64,000 bases of DNA from a bacterium (Candidatus Blackallbacteria) CG13_big_fil_rev_8_21_14_2_50_49_14 (GTDB lineage Bacteria; Cyanobacteriota; Sericytochromatia; UBA7694), in contig PFGG01000075.1 in assembly GCA_002783405.1 (NCBI GenBank), forward strand, positions 62,001 to 126,000, written 5' to 3'. A model generated the notes under the pieces. It did not search any database. It saw only the letters and a program-made list of their open reading frames with translations, and was not told the origin of the DNA. The translations under genes and the position numbers were made by a program. Shown here one piece after another: positions 43,501 to 52,127 of the stretch (position 1 is the stretch's first letter; every line of letters begins with the position of its first letter).

Positions 43501-44408
43501 AGAGCACCTCCGGCTGTTAGGGTGGATGTGTAGATAATAAAAATCTCCTCCAGTGAGAGGGGGCTGTGTTCAATACGCACCTCCGGAAAACGCCGGAGGA
43601 GTTTTTCTTCTTCGTTTGCAGACCAATTTTCGTGAATCAGTTCCAGATAACCCGCATAGGCTTTGCTGTGGACAATGCCCTGAAAATCTTTCAAATCAGA
43701 AACCTGTAGATTTTTACTGAGCAAGGTCACTCTGCGGCTTTGCGCCTTGAGGGCCTCCAAGGATTTTTCGAGCCGCATCTGCCCATTGACCACCAGGCCA
43801 ATCTGGTCGGAAATTCGCTCCAAATCGCTCATCTGATGTGAAGAAATCACGATCGTGGTGCCTGATTCGTGAATCAGCTCAATCATGCTTTCCAAAAACT
43901 CCTGACGCGCCAGGGGATCCAAACCACCGGCAGGCTCATCGAGAATCAAGAGACGGGGACGGTGCCCAATCGCCAGAATCAAGGCCAGTTTTTGACGATC
44001 TCCACGCGAAAGGCTGAATACTCTTTTCAAGGGATCCAGTTCCAGGCGCTTCAGCCATTGCTGAACATAGGCCGCATCCCAGGCCGGATAAAAAGACCCG
44101 TTATAGGCCAGAATCTGATCCACACGCAACCAGGGAATCAGTTGCATGCTGTCTGAGCTATAGCCCATCTGCTGACGTAAATGCAAGGGCAAGACTTCTG
44201 GGCGGTGCCCCAAAACCGCTACCTCACCCCCCGTCGGACGAATCAGGTTCATTAAAATCCGCAAGGTGCTGGTTTTGCCTGCGCCATTGCGCCCCAACAA
44301 GCCGTAAACACAGCCTTCGGGAACCTGCATATCCAGGCTCTTTAAAGCTTTTTGACGACCGTAGGCCTTTTCAAGCCCCTTCGCCGCAATCACATATTCA
44401 GACGCCAT
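43482..44408 (-). CDS. ABC transporter ATP-binding protein
   Basis: A 308-residue ATPase with Walker A GRNGAGKT (residues 39-46), signature LSRGDRQK, Walker B LLILDEPAGGLDP and the H-loop region VISSHQMSDLE. The 70-residue C-terminal tail is longer than in minimal ABC-2 ATPases. The signature LSRGD differs slightly from the LSGGQ consensus, as is common in YtrB-type exporters. The ATG abuts the stop of the gntR gene, and its end overlaps the membrane protein gene. Confidence 0.93.
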   Translation of the reverse strand: MASEYVIAAKGLEKAYGRQKALKSLDMQVPEGCVYGLLGRNGAGKTSTLRILMNLIRPTGGEVAVLGHRPEVLPLHLRQQMGYSSDSMQLIPWLRVDQILAYNGSFYPAWDAAYVQQWLKRLELDPLKRVFSLSRGDRQKLALILAIGHRPRLLILDEPAGGLDPLARQEFLESMIELIHESGTTIVISSHQMSDLERISDQIGLVVNGQMRLEKSLEALKAQSRRVTLLSKNLQVSDLKDFQGIVHSKAYAGYLELIHENWSANEEEKLLRRFPEVRIEHSPLSLEEIFIIYTSTLTAGGALCPATP

Positions 44409-44786
44409 TTAAGGAAGAACCTCCTGCCAGTTTTTTTCAACCAAGTTCACGGCCTCTGGGCAGCTAAACCCTAACCAGGCCATATCTTTACCAAAGCGAC
44501 CCGCCAGTTCATTGCCCTGCTGATCGCGATCCTGCGCTGATTGGGTCAGCGCAGATTCACTCACAAAACTGCCCCTGCCCACACGCGTTGTGAGCAGACC
44601 TTCGCGTTCCAATTCGCGAATGGCCTTGGCCACCGTATTGGGATTGACCCGCAATTGCAGGGCCAGATCCCGAATCGTGGGCAAGGGGTCACCCGGAGCG
44701 AAAACGCCCAAACCAATGGCATGCCGGACTTGCTCCATAATCTGAAGATAAATCGGCGTGCCACTTTCCGGATTAATACTCAGCAC
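44409..44786 (-). CDS. GntR family regulator, YtrA type
   Basis: A 125-residue regulator. The N-terminal winged helix-turn-helix shows PIYLQIMEQVRHAI, PLPTIRDLALQLRVNPNTVAKA and ELEREGLLTTRVGRGSFV; the short C-terminal part is the small dimerisation domain of the YtrA subfamily, which lacks a large ligand-binding domain. GTG at 44786 is the likely start, since AAAGGAG ends five bases before it. YtrA proteins usually repress their own operon with ABC genes, and a perfect palindrome overlaps the promoter here. Confidence 0.9.
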   Translation of the reverse strand: MLSINPESGTPIYLQIMEQVRHAIGLGVFAPGDPLPTIRDLALQLRVNPNTVAKAIRELEREGLLTTRVGRGSFVSESALTQSAQDRDQQGNELAGRFGKDMAWLGFSCPEAVNLVEKNWQEVLP

Positions 44787-44808
44787 AGTATCTCCTTTCA
44801 CATTTTAT

Positions 44809-44846
44809 TTGTACTATTGTACTAGTCAAATAGTACAATAGTACAA
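44809..44846. promoter_or_regulatory. Four-octamer operator of the GntR-ABC operon
   Basis: A perfect 16-6-16 inverted repeat. Each arm is itself two direct copies of an octamer, TTGTACTA twice, then GTCAAA, then TAGTACAA twice. Two GntR dimers could bind side by side. It covers the -10 box and start site of the promoter at 44830-44858. Confidence 0.85.
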
Positions 44847-44858
44847 TTCAGATTTCAA
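44830..44858 (-). promoter_or_regulatory. Promoter of the gntR-ABC operon
   Basis: On the minus strand -35 TTGAAA (44853-44858) and -10 TACTAT (44830-44835) with 17-base spacing, start near 44823. The -10 lies inside the operator, as expected for autorepression. Confidence 0.6.
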
Positions 44859-44877
44859 GCCTGCCTGAGTAAATAAC

Positions 44878-44907
44878 TTGATTATCTGCAAAGGCTTCGG
44901 CTATGCT
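44878..44907 (+). promoter_or_regulatory. Promoter of the DUF2807 lipoprotein gene
   Basis: -35 TTGATT (44878-44883) and -10 TATGCT (44902-44907) with 18-base spacing, about 40 bases before the ATG at 44948. Confidence 0.5.
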
Positions 44908-44947
44908 TAACCAGGAAAGCCTGTCAATAAGCAGAGGAGCAGAAGAA

Positions 44948-45646
44948 ATGATTCAGAATTCCCACAAACGGTTAAAAAAATCTTCGCTCTACTTCAAGCA
45001 AAGCCTCAAAGCCCTGTGCCTGCTCACCCTTGTCTTCACGCCCGGCTGCGCATCTGAAGAAGTTCAGGGCGAAGGCGAAGTAAAACAGGAAGAACGCACC
45101 CTTGAAAACTTTCAAGCCATTGCCGTAGAGCACAACTATACCCTTCAAATCGAAAGCGGCAAGCCCCAGAAAGTCACGGTTGAAGCGCCAGCAAACCTGC
45201 TCGGTCAGATCGAAACCAGTGTACAGGGCGGAACGCTGAAAATCACCAACGCCAAGGGCATTCATTTTCGCTCAAGTTCGCCCTTGAAAATCAGCATTTC
45301 AGTGCCTGTTCTCAACCGTTTGGAAGCTTCAGGCGCATCCAATCTGACCCTGAATGGGATCAGTGGCCCCGCTTTTTCAATGCAACTGGATGGGGGCCAC
45401 CAGGTCAGGGTTCGTGGTGGAGAGCTTGAAAAACTCACGATCAAAGCTGCGGGAGCAGCCAATATTGAAACCTTCATGCTACGCGCCCAAAGTGTCGATC
45501 TTCAAGTGAGCGGCGCAGCAGCAGTACGTGTGCGTGCCGAAAAACAGCTCAATGTCGATGCCAGCGGTGCCTGTAAGGTGGAATACACAGGCAACCCCCA
45601 AATCACTCAGAAATTATCTGGTATGAGCGAGTTGCACAAGCTTTGA
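44948..45646 (+). CDS. DUF2807 (GIN domain) lipoprotein
   Basis: A 232-residue protein. A signal peptide ends in a TPGC-type lipobox, a short acidic spacer follows, then a DUF2807 beta-helix-like domain with repeated turns such as LEASGASNLTLNGI and LQVSGAAAVRVRA. Family members are envelope proteins of unknown function, often near ABC exporters or anti-sigma genes. The ATG at 44948 is preferred over one at 44903 because AGAGGAG lies about 8 bases upstream. It is divergent from the gntR-ABC operon. Confidence 0.88.
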   Translation: MIQNSHKRLKKSSLYFKQSLKALCLLTLVFTPGCASEEVQGEGEVKQEERTLENFQAIAVEHNYTLQIESGKPQKVTVEAPANLLGQIETSVQGGTLKITNAKGIHFRSSSPLKISISVPVLNRLEASGASNLTLNGISGPAFSMQLDGGHQVRVRGGELEKLTIKAAGAANIETFMLRAQSVDLQVSGAAAVRVRAEKQLNVDASGACKVEYTGNPQITQKLSGMSELHKL

Positions 45647-45677
45647 GAGAATCATGTCCGTATGGAGCTGGGCCGCC

Positions 45678-47462
45678 TTAACGAGAATAGGGCAGCGCAA
45701 TCATCGCTGAAACGGGGTGTTGCTGAACAAAACGCATGATAATGGCTCCTCCAACTCCCATCATGATCAGACCGAGAAGCGGCTGAGGTTCGAACTGAGC
45801 ACTCAAAAGCACGACCAACAACAGCAGAAGATTGTAGCTGGCATGCGCCAAAATGCTGACCTTCAAACTTCGCGAATAGACATAGAGCACCCCAAACAGA
45901 CGTCCGACCCAGGCCAGATAGAGGATAGCCTGAAGATGCATCAGCCCAAAATAAAGTGAAGATTTAAACAGGGCTTTAGGAAGCGTCGACTTTGATGCCA
46001 AACGGTGCAGTAAAAGACCTCTGAATAAAAACTCCTCGACAATCGGAGCGATCACAACAGCCAAGAGCAAAACCATCAAATTGTGTAGATTGTCACGGGG
46101 GAAAAGTACAGGGCGCAGAAAGATATTTTGCGCAGCATTGGCATCATGCCATTGAAAAACATGAATGATTCCCAAAATAAAGAGCACAAGCGCGCCACTG
46201 AGTTTCCAAACCCAGTGAGAATCAAAATTTTGCTCAATAGGCCCTAGAAAATCTTGAAAATGAAAACCTGCCCTTTCAAAAAATCTGCTCATTTTGGAAA
46301 AAAGAATCGTATAGACACCCATAGCCCAAAAAAGAGTAAAAAATGTCAATTGACTCTTTTCCTCAAAGAACACAAGCTGTTCACTGTTGAAATCGACTTG
46401 AAAAAACAAAAGATCCAAGAGATAGACGCATAGAAAGCTGAGGAAAGTCAAAATCAAAAACTTCAAGAGCCCGGAGGAGAGGCGGATCTCGGCAAAGTTT
46501 CGATGTTCTTTCTGAACATACACCTTGAGAGGCCCAGAAATAAATCCCTGATGCAAAAGATGTTCTAAAAAAGGACATGTCATTGTTTTCACGTTGGACG
46601 GAGGCGGAGCTTTAAATATTTGAAGGTCAAAATCTTTCCTCCAGAGTTGAAAACAGAAGTGAAACATGAAGGCGAGCAAACACAGGGCACAGACTCCAGC
46701 AACGATTTGAAGCCATTGCGGAATAACGACAAGATCCCACTTCAAAAGATACAGCCCATAACTGAAGCCTGCTATCAGGACATTTAAGAATTGATGAAAC
46801 AGCAAGGTTCTTCTCAGACTGGTTTTCCACAGGTAATGAAAACCGAGAAAAGCGCCAATTAAGCTCCCCTGCAAGAAAAAAGGCTGGTAGAGATAGGCAC
46901 TCAATAAACAGAGGAAAATAAAGGACAGCGCGGGAGACAGGCCGCGCTCCAAAAATCCGCGAAAAATACCCAGCAGGCCCAACCAGGCAAACAGCAAGGG
47001 CTGAACAAATGCGAATATGACAAGTACAAAAACGAAAACGAAAGGCATCTCTTTAAAGGTTTCAAAATATCTAAAAAAAGCTTGAAAATAAATGAATTGA
47101 TTAAAGTCATGCGAAGGGATCAACCCTAAAGAAAAACTGAAAAGCAGCAAGACTCCTCCCCAAAACATCCATTCTGTGGATTTGGAACGCTGTCCGCCTG
47201 TTCTCAGGGGCCCATGAAAAAGTGGCCAGCGTCGAAGACCTAAAGTTAACGCTGCAGGAAAAACGAAAAATAATTGAATTGAAAACCCGAGTAAAAACCA
47301 GATATAAAATGAGACAGAAACAGGGTTACAACCATGATCATCTCTAAGTAAAGCGTCAAAGCCATAGAGGTTCAGCATCAGCAACATCAAAAATAAAAAG
47401 GCCAGCCAACCCCATTCAAAATTAGGTTTGCGCTCAGAAATGACAGACTGTTTTTTGCCCAT
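45678..47462 (-). CDS. CPBP family intramembrane metalloprotease
   Basis: A 594-residue polytopic membrane protein. The C-terminal 200 residues carry the CPBP (CAAX/Abi) motifs: VEEFLFRG, the FGLMH motif and HASYN. The N-terminal 390 residues are an extra membrane region not usual for the family, whose members are often near 250-300 residues. These glutamate-type intramembrane proteases process prenylated or peptide substrates. The ATG at 47462 is chosen over a TTG seven codons upstream. It has its own promoter. Confidence 0.86.
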   Translation of the reverse strand: MGKKQSVISERKPNFEWGWLAFLFLMLLMLNLYGFDALLRDDHGCNPVSVSFYIWFLLGFSIQLFFVFPAALTLGLRRWPLFHGPLRTGGQRSKSTEWMFWGGVLLLFSFSLGLIPSHDFNQFIYFQAFFRYFETFKEMPFVFVFVLVIFAFVQPLLFAWLGLLGIFRGFLERGLSPALSFIFLCLLSAYLYQPFFLQGSLIGAFLGFHYLWKTSLRRTLLFHQFLNVLIAGFSYGLYLLKWDLVVIPQWLQIVAGVCALCLLAFMFHFCFQLWRKDFDLQIFKAPPPSNVKTMTCPFLEHLLHQGFISGPLKVYVQKEHRNFAEIRLSSGLLKFLILTFLSFLCVYLLDLLFFQVDFNSEQLVFFEEKSQLTFFTLFWAMGVYTILFSKMSRFFERAGFHFQDFLGPIEQNFDSHWVWKLSGALVLFILGIIHVFQWHDANAAQNIFLRPVLFPRDNLHNLMVLLLAVVIAPIVEEFLFRGLLLHRLASKSTLPKALFKSSLYFGLMHLQAILYLAWVGRLFGVLYVYSRSLKVSILAHASYNLLLLLVVLLSAQFEPQPLLGLIMMGVGGAIIMRFVQQHPVSAMIALPYSR

Positions 47463-47510
47463 GATAGACCCAACCCATCTCAAATCATCGATTTTATGCT
47501 TAGCCCCCTA

Positions 47511-47538
47511 ATTATAAGAGGCAGATCAGAAAACGCAA
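47511..47538 (-). promoter_or_regulatory. Promoter of the CPBP gene
   Basis: On the minus strand -35 TTGCGT (47533-47538) and a perfect -10 TATAAT (47511-47516) with 16-base spacing, about 50 bases before the ATG. Confidence 0.6.
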
Positions 47539-47653
47539 ACTGACAATGGTGGATACAACACAAAGCCACTGTTTCTGTACGGTTCAATTCTACTCACAGC
47601 GAGAGTAAGGCTTCGGTACCCGCCTTCTGTAAAATCTGAACAGCAAGATTTTT

Positions 47654-47682
47654 TTGCATTCTGCCTGAATAAAAGTTAAAAT
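47654..47682 (+). promoter_or_regulatory. Promoter of the DUF2147 gene
   Basis: -35 TTGCAT (47654-47659) and -10 TAAAAT (47677-47682) with 17-base spacing, about 65 bases before the ATG at 47749. Confidence 0.55.
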
Positions 47683-47748
47683 ATTCTAATTAAATAATCA
47701 TTTTAGACTCCGCTTTAAATGAGAATTCTTCAAAAAGGATCGTCACCC

Positions 47749-48195
47749 ATGCGCAAAACCCTTCAGTCTCTTGTATTTGGTTTCATGGCTCTGCTTCTGA
47801 TTTTACCCAACTCTGCCCTGGCAATCTCAGCCGATGATATTCTTGGGGTTTGGGTCACCGTCAATGGCAAATCCCATGTTGAAATTTCAAAAGCCAATGG
47901 CCATTATGCTGGCAAAATTATCTGGCTGAAAGAACCCCTGCGCAATGGGAAGCCCAAAATGGATGATAAAAATCCTGAAGCCAGCCTGCGCAGCAAGGCC
48001 CTGATAGGTCTGATGATTCTGCAGGGCTTTGTTTTTAAAAACGGAGAATGGGTCGATGGCAAAATCTATAACCCCGAAGATGGCAAAACCTATTCCTGTC
48101 AAATCAAGCTGCAAAACGCGAAAAGCCTTGAAGTACGCGGCTTTGTCATGGGAATGCCCGCCTTTGGCAAAAGCCAGATCTGGACCCGCAAATAA
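47749..48195 (+). CDS. DUF2147 secreted protein
   Basis: A 148-residue protein with a cleavable signal peptide (cut near NSALA) and a DUF2147 domain starting DDILGVWVT, a lipocalin-like small beta domain with GKIIWLKEP, IYNPEDGKTYSC and a final GKSQIWTR. Family members are periplasmic and of unknown function. AAAGGA lies 9 bases before the ATG at 47749, ten codons after an earlier in-frame ATG. Confidence 0.88.
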   Translation: MRKTLQSLVFGFMALLLILPNSALAISADDILGVWVTVNGKSHVEISKANGHYAGKIIWLKEPLRNGKPKMDDKNPEASLRSKALIGLMILQGFVFKNGEWVDGKIYNPEDGKTYSCQIKLQNAKSLEVRGFVMGMPAFGKSQIWTRK

Positions 48196-48287
48196 TCGTC
48201 GGCCCAGAAGAGCTGAATCAGATGGCAAAAAGAGTGGCGAGATCTACTCCTGCTATCACGCGAAACTGAGTCACGTTCTATATTTCA

Positions 48288-48296
48288 TGCTATAAT
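48288..48296 (+). promoter_or_regulatory. Extended -10 promoter of hpf
   Basis: TGCTATAAT, a perfect extended -10, starts a leader of about 95 bases before hpf. It shares the 13-mer TTCATGCTATAAT with the DUF433 promoter. Confidence 0.65.
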
Positions 48297-48396
48297 AAAG
48301 CGTCTGTAAACATCTGAACCAAACACCCAGAAGGAAGGAGCAGATATTCTTTCCGAACAAGCCTTAAAACTTTCAGGAGAGAATAAAGCAACACTT

Positions 48397-49038
48397 ATGA
48401 AATTTATTATTCACGGAAAAAATATGGAAGTTACCGATGCCCTGAAGAGCTATGTCAAAGAAAAGCTGGGCAAAATGGAGAAATATAGCCGCCATATCGT
48501 CGATGTCAATGTGGAATTAAGTGTCGCCAAGAACCCACGTATCAAAAACAACCAGGAAGTCACCGTCACAACCTCTGTCAACGGCATGATGCTGCGCTCT
48601 GAAGAAAAGAGCACCAATATGTATGCTGCCATTGATCTTGTGGGTGATAAACTGGAACGTCAGCTCAAAAAATACGAACGCAAGCGCACTGAGCACAGCG
48701 CCGTAAAAACAGCTGTCGCCATGGGTGAACTGGTAGAAGACGAAGAAGAAGAGACGGCCGAAGGCGCACCTGCCGCGAAAAAAACCACGGCAAAGAAAAA
48801 GGCTGCGGCCAAGCCTGCTCCCAAACGCAAAATTAAAAATGAGCGTTTGGCGATCAAACCCATGAGCCCTGAAGAAGCCGCAGCTCAAATGGAGCTGTTG
48901 AAATACAGTTTCATGCTGTTCCGCAATCAGGACAGCAATGAGCTGAATATTATCTTCAAACTTGATGGTAAGAACAAAGAGTATGGCGTCATCATCCCCA
49001 ATGAATCGGTGGATGAAGCAGTTGTCATGCGTGTTTAA
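48397..49038 (+). CDS. hpf: Long-form ribosome hibernation promoting factor
   Basis: A 213-residue protein. The N-terminal domain (1-100) is the S30AE/RaiA fold (VTDALKSYVKEKLGKMEKY) that binds the decoding centre of idle ribosomes. A Lys/Ala-rich linker (about 120-150) follows, and the C-terminal domain (about 155-213) has IKPMSPEEAAAQMELL, the dimerisation domain that produces 100S ribosomes in long-form HPF. The acyl-CoA synthetase gene begins 35 bases after it, with no terminator between, so the two may be co-transcribed. Confidence 0.93.
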   Translation: MKFIIHGKNMEVTDALKSYVKEKLGKMEKYSRHIVDVNVELSVAKNPRIKNNQEVTVTTSVNGMMLRSEEKSTNMYAAIDLVGDKLERQLKKYERKRTEHSAVKTAVAMGELVEDEEEETAEGAPAAKKTTAKKKAAAKPAPKRKIKNERLAIKPMSPEEAAAQMELLKYSFMLFRNQDSNELNIIFKLDGKNKEYGVIIPNESVDEAVVMRV

Positions 49039-49073
49039 GGCTTAAGCATCTGAAAATGTCAAGGAGTGCCACC

Positions 49074-50894
49074 ATGAGCGACGTCTTCCTCTTAACCAAA
49101 CATTTCTATGATACGGCTGCGCGCTTCAGCAGCAAGCCGGCCCTGATGGAAAAAAAGAACGGAGTTTACCGTTCCATGACCTATCAGGAAATGAAAGAAC
49201 GGGTTGAACAGGTTGCCGCCTATTTGCTCAGCCACGGCCTGGCCCACCAGGATCGGGTGGCTCTCCTTGCTGAAAACCGCCCGGAATGGCCGATTGCCGA
49301 TATGGCCATTATCAGCTCGGGTCTGGTCAATGTGCCAATCTATCCCACCTTGACCGCCCATCAGCTTTTGTATATTCTCAATGATTCTGGTGCTCGCGCG
49401 ATTGTGGTTTCAAAACCCGCGCAATTGCAGAAGATCGTCGCCATTCACCACGACTGCCCTCAGCTCAAGCTGGTGATTGTCATGGATCCGCCTGAAACCC
49501 TGCCTGAAATGAGAAATATAGAAGTGGTCAGCCTGCACAGCGTGCTGACAGAGGGTGAAAAGCTGCTCAACCAGGAAGGACGCGCCAAGCTGGATGAACG
49601 CCTGAACCACGCCCATGAAAGCCATAGAGTAAGCATTGTCTATACCTCTGGCACCACCGGGGATCCCAAAGGCGTGATGCTCAGCCATCGCAATTTCGCC
49701 AGCAATGCCCGTGGCGCAGTCAAAGCCCTGGGTTTTGACAGTTCCCAAACCTCGCTTTCGTTTCTGCCCCTCTCTCATGTTTTAGAGCGCGTGGTCAATT
49801 ATGCCTTGCAATTCTGCGGAGCCACCATTGCCTATGCTGAAAGCATTGATACGATCGCACAAAACCTGCAGGAAGTACACCCCTCCGCTTTTGTAGCCGT
49901 ACCCCGGGTTTTTGAAAAAATCTACAACCGCATCATTCAAAATATTGAAACCGAAAAACCGCTCAAGAAAAAAATCTTTTATTGGGCACTGGAAGTAGGC
50001 AAACAAGCCGCAGTTTACACCAGCCGGGGCAAACCGATCCCCTCAGGCCTGAGCTTCAAACATAAAATTGCCGACAAGCTCGTCTTTACCAAAATTCGTG
50101 AAAAAACAGGAGGCAACCTCAAATTCGCAGTTTCAGGCGGAGCCCCTCTGATGCGTGAACTGGCTGAATTCTTTTTCGCCGTGGGCATCAATATCTACGA
50201 AGGCTACGGTCTAACCGAAACCAGTCCTGTGATTTGTTGCAACCGCCCTGGAGCCGCAAAATTTGGCTATGTCGGCCTGCCAATTGAAGACGTAGAAGTT
50301 AAAATCGCACCCGATGGAGAAATTCTGGCACGGGGGCCCAATATCATGGAGGGCTATTATAATAAGCCCGAGGCCACCCGTGAAGCCATTGATGAAGAAG
50401 GCTGGTTTCATACCGGGGATATTGGCGAAATCGACAGCGAAGGTTATCTCAAAATTACCGATCGCAAAAAAGAAATTATTGTCATGTCCAACGGCAAAAA
50501 TGTGGCTCCCCAGCCGATTGAAAATGTGCTCAAAACCAGCCCCTATATTGAGCAGGCTGTGATGCTGGGCAATAACCAGAAATATATGGCCGCTCTGATT
50601 CATCCCAGTCTGGACATGCTCGATCAGTATGCCCGTGAACATAAAATCAGTGTGAGCAGCCACAAAGAGCTTTTAACTCACCCTGAAATTCACGGCTTTC
50701 TTGAAAAAGAAATTCACCGCATGATGGCCGATTTCGCCCGCTATGAGCAGGTCAAGAAATTTGCCCTGATTGAAGAAGAACTGACCCAGGACAACGGCTT
50801 TCTCACGCCCACGCTGAAATACAAACGCCGCTTGATCAATGAGCATTTTGCAAAAACGATCGATGGGCTTTTTGCCGAGGGCAGCCGCGTTTAA
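49074..50894 (+). CDS. Long-chain fatty acid-CoA ligase (AMP-binding)
   Basis: A 606-residue adenylate-forming enzyme of the FadD15-like group. Motifs: YTSGTTGDPKGVMLSH (P-loop A3), GYGLTETSPV (A5), TGDIGEIDSEGYLKITDRKKE (A7-A8) and a catalytic-Lys region near the end in NGFLTPTLKYKR. It activates fatty acids as acyl-AMP and then acyl-CoA at the membrane face. AGGAG lies 7 bases before the ATG at 49074, making this start better than an ATG six codons upstream. A hairpin terminator follows. Confidence 0.93.
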   Translation: MSDVFLLTKHFYDTAARFSSKPALMEKKNGVYRSMTYQEMKERVEQVAAYLLSHGLAHQDRVALLAENRPEWPIADMAIISSGLVNVPIYPTLTAHQLLYILNDSGARAIVVSKPAQLQKIVAIHHDCPQLKLVIVMDPPETLPEMRNIEVVSLHSVLTEGEKLLNQEGRAKLDERLNHAHESHRVSIVYTSGTTGDPKGVMLSHRNFASNARGAVKALGFDSSQTSLSFLPLSHVLERVVNYALQFCGATIAYAESIDTIAQNLQEVHPSAFVAVPRVFEKIYNRIIQNIETEKPLKKKIFYWALEVGKQAAVYTSRGKPIPSGLSFKHKIADKLVFTKIREKTGGNLKFAVSGGAPLMRELAEFFFAVGINIYEGYGLTETSPVICCNRPGAAKFGYVGLPIEDVEVKIAPDGEILARGPNIMEGYYNKPEATREAIDEEGWFHTGDIGEIDSEGYLKITDRKKEIIVMSNGKNVAPQPIENVLKTSPYIEQAVMLGNNQKYMAALIHPSLDMLDQYAREHKISVSSHKELLTHPEIHGFLEKEIHRMMADFARYEQVKKFALIEEELTQDNGFLTPTLKYKRRLINEHFAKTIDGLFAEGSRV

Positions 50895-50916
50895 AACCAG
50901 GCCCAGAAAATCTGAA

Positions 50917-50941
50917 AAGGCTGCTGAAAAGCAGCCTTTTT
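50917..50941 (+). terminator. Terminator of the hpf-ligase operon
   Basis: AAGGCTGCT-gaaa-AGCAGCCTT followed by T residues, 22 bases after the stop. Confidence 0.92.
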
Positions 50942-51002
50942 GAGTTTCAGACATGCGCAAAGTCACTGACAATCAGCCCCTCCATCTGGCAGGCTGTCTG
51001 GT

Positions 51003-52127
51003 ATGAATGCTCCGTTTTCATCGGGTCGGCGTTTCTTTCGCACCCTCTTCTTTTTTTGTTTGACCCTGATCCTCTCTGATCTGGGGGTCAGGCTCTGGCT
51101 TGCGCCGCATTTGGATTTAAACTTTAAACAAAATTACCGCCTGCCCGCCGATCAGGAACTGGCCTGGCTGCCCTTTTATCTCAACCAACTGGCACAATCA
51201 CAACAAAACGATCTGGTGTTTATTGGCTCTTCTCCCACCTACGGAATTCGCATCAAAGACCCCAATCAAACTTTTCCGGTCGCCAGTTTAAAAGCTCTGC
51301 AGGCACACAACCCGGCCTTCAAAAACTGGCAGGTGTATAATCTTTCAGCCAAGGGATTTTTGGTCGCCGACCAGTATTACCTGCTGCAAAAATCCCTCCC
51401 CAGTGCCGAAGCTGTGGTGATTCAACTCAATTACCATACCTTCAGTCCCCGTCTGCTCAAGGAAACCCGCATCCGCCATCCAGAATTACCTGAAAAACTG
51501 GGGCTGGACGTCAGCGAAAGTGAAGCTGCGCTTTTGGGGCTGCGCCCCAGCCCGCCAATAGCCTTTAACCGTTTCTTTCGCCAGGGGCTGAACCAAATCT
51601 GGAGCTTTTACCGCCTGCGCGAGATTTTAGCAGCGTCCTGGCTGGGCAATACCCCCGAGGGCTGGGCCTATCAACAATATGAAAAGAGGCTGGGAACTCA
51701 GGCCACAGACACAGATGAACGCTTGCCCTTTCTGGACCTGCCCCCCGCCCAGCAAATGATGGCTCTGAAACGTTTTGGACAAAATATTGGCTTTCAGCTC
51801 TCCGAGGATAATTCAGAACTGCAAAGCCTGCGTTTATTGCTGAAAAGCCTGAAAAAAGCGGGCAAACCCGCTCTTTTCGTAATGGGCCCCTTGAATGTCG
51901 AAGCTCTGGATGCCTATGAAGCCCTCGACTGGAAAAGCTATGATCGCAGCCTGGCCACCCTGCGGCATGAGATCGAACAGGCCGGTTATCCTCTTTTGGA
52001 TATCAACCGCACGGCCCCTTTGCCTGCCGATCAGTTCTTTGATTTGACCCATACCCTGGTCGGAGAGGCCATGGGACAAAAAATCGCAGCGGCCCTGCAG
52101 CCCCTTTTGGCGGTGCAAAAACCATGA
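51003..52127 (+). CDS. SGNH/DltD-like membrane-anchored protein, MBOAT partner
   Basis: A 374-residue protein with one N-terminal membrane helix and a periplasmic-type alpha/beta domain. FIGSSPTYGIR has the GxS of SGNH block I, and FFDLTHTLVGEAM near the end gives the DxxH of block V. This resembles DltD and AlgJ/AlgX-like proteins that pass acyl groups from an MBOAT protein to a polymer. The next gene encodes an MBOAT and overlaps it by four bases (ATGA). Confidence 0.78.
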   Translation: MNAPFSSGRRFFRTLFFFCLTLILSDLGVRLWLAPHLDLNFKQNYRLPADQELAWLPFYLNQLAQSQQNDLVFIGSSPTYGIRIKDPNQTFPVASLKALQAHNPAFKNWQVYNLSAKGFLVADQYYLLQKSLPSAEAVVIQLNYHTFSPRLLKETRIRHPELPEKLGLDVSESEAALLGLRPSPPIAFNRFFRQGLNQIWSFYRLREILAASWLGNTPEGWAYQQYEKRLGTQATDTDERLPFLDLPPAQQMMALKRFGQNIGFQLSEDNSELQSLRLLLKSLKKAGKPALFVMGPLNVEALDAYEALDWKSYDRSLATLRHEIEQAGYPLLDINRTAPLPADQFFDLTHTLVGEAMGQKIAAALQPLLAVQKP

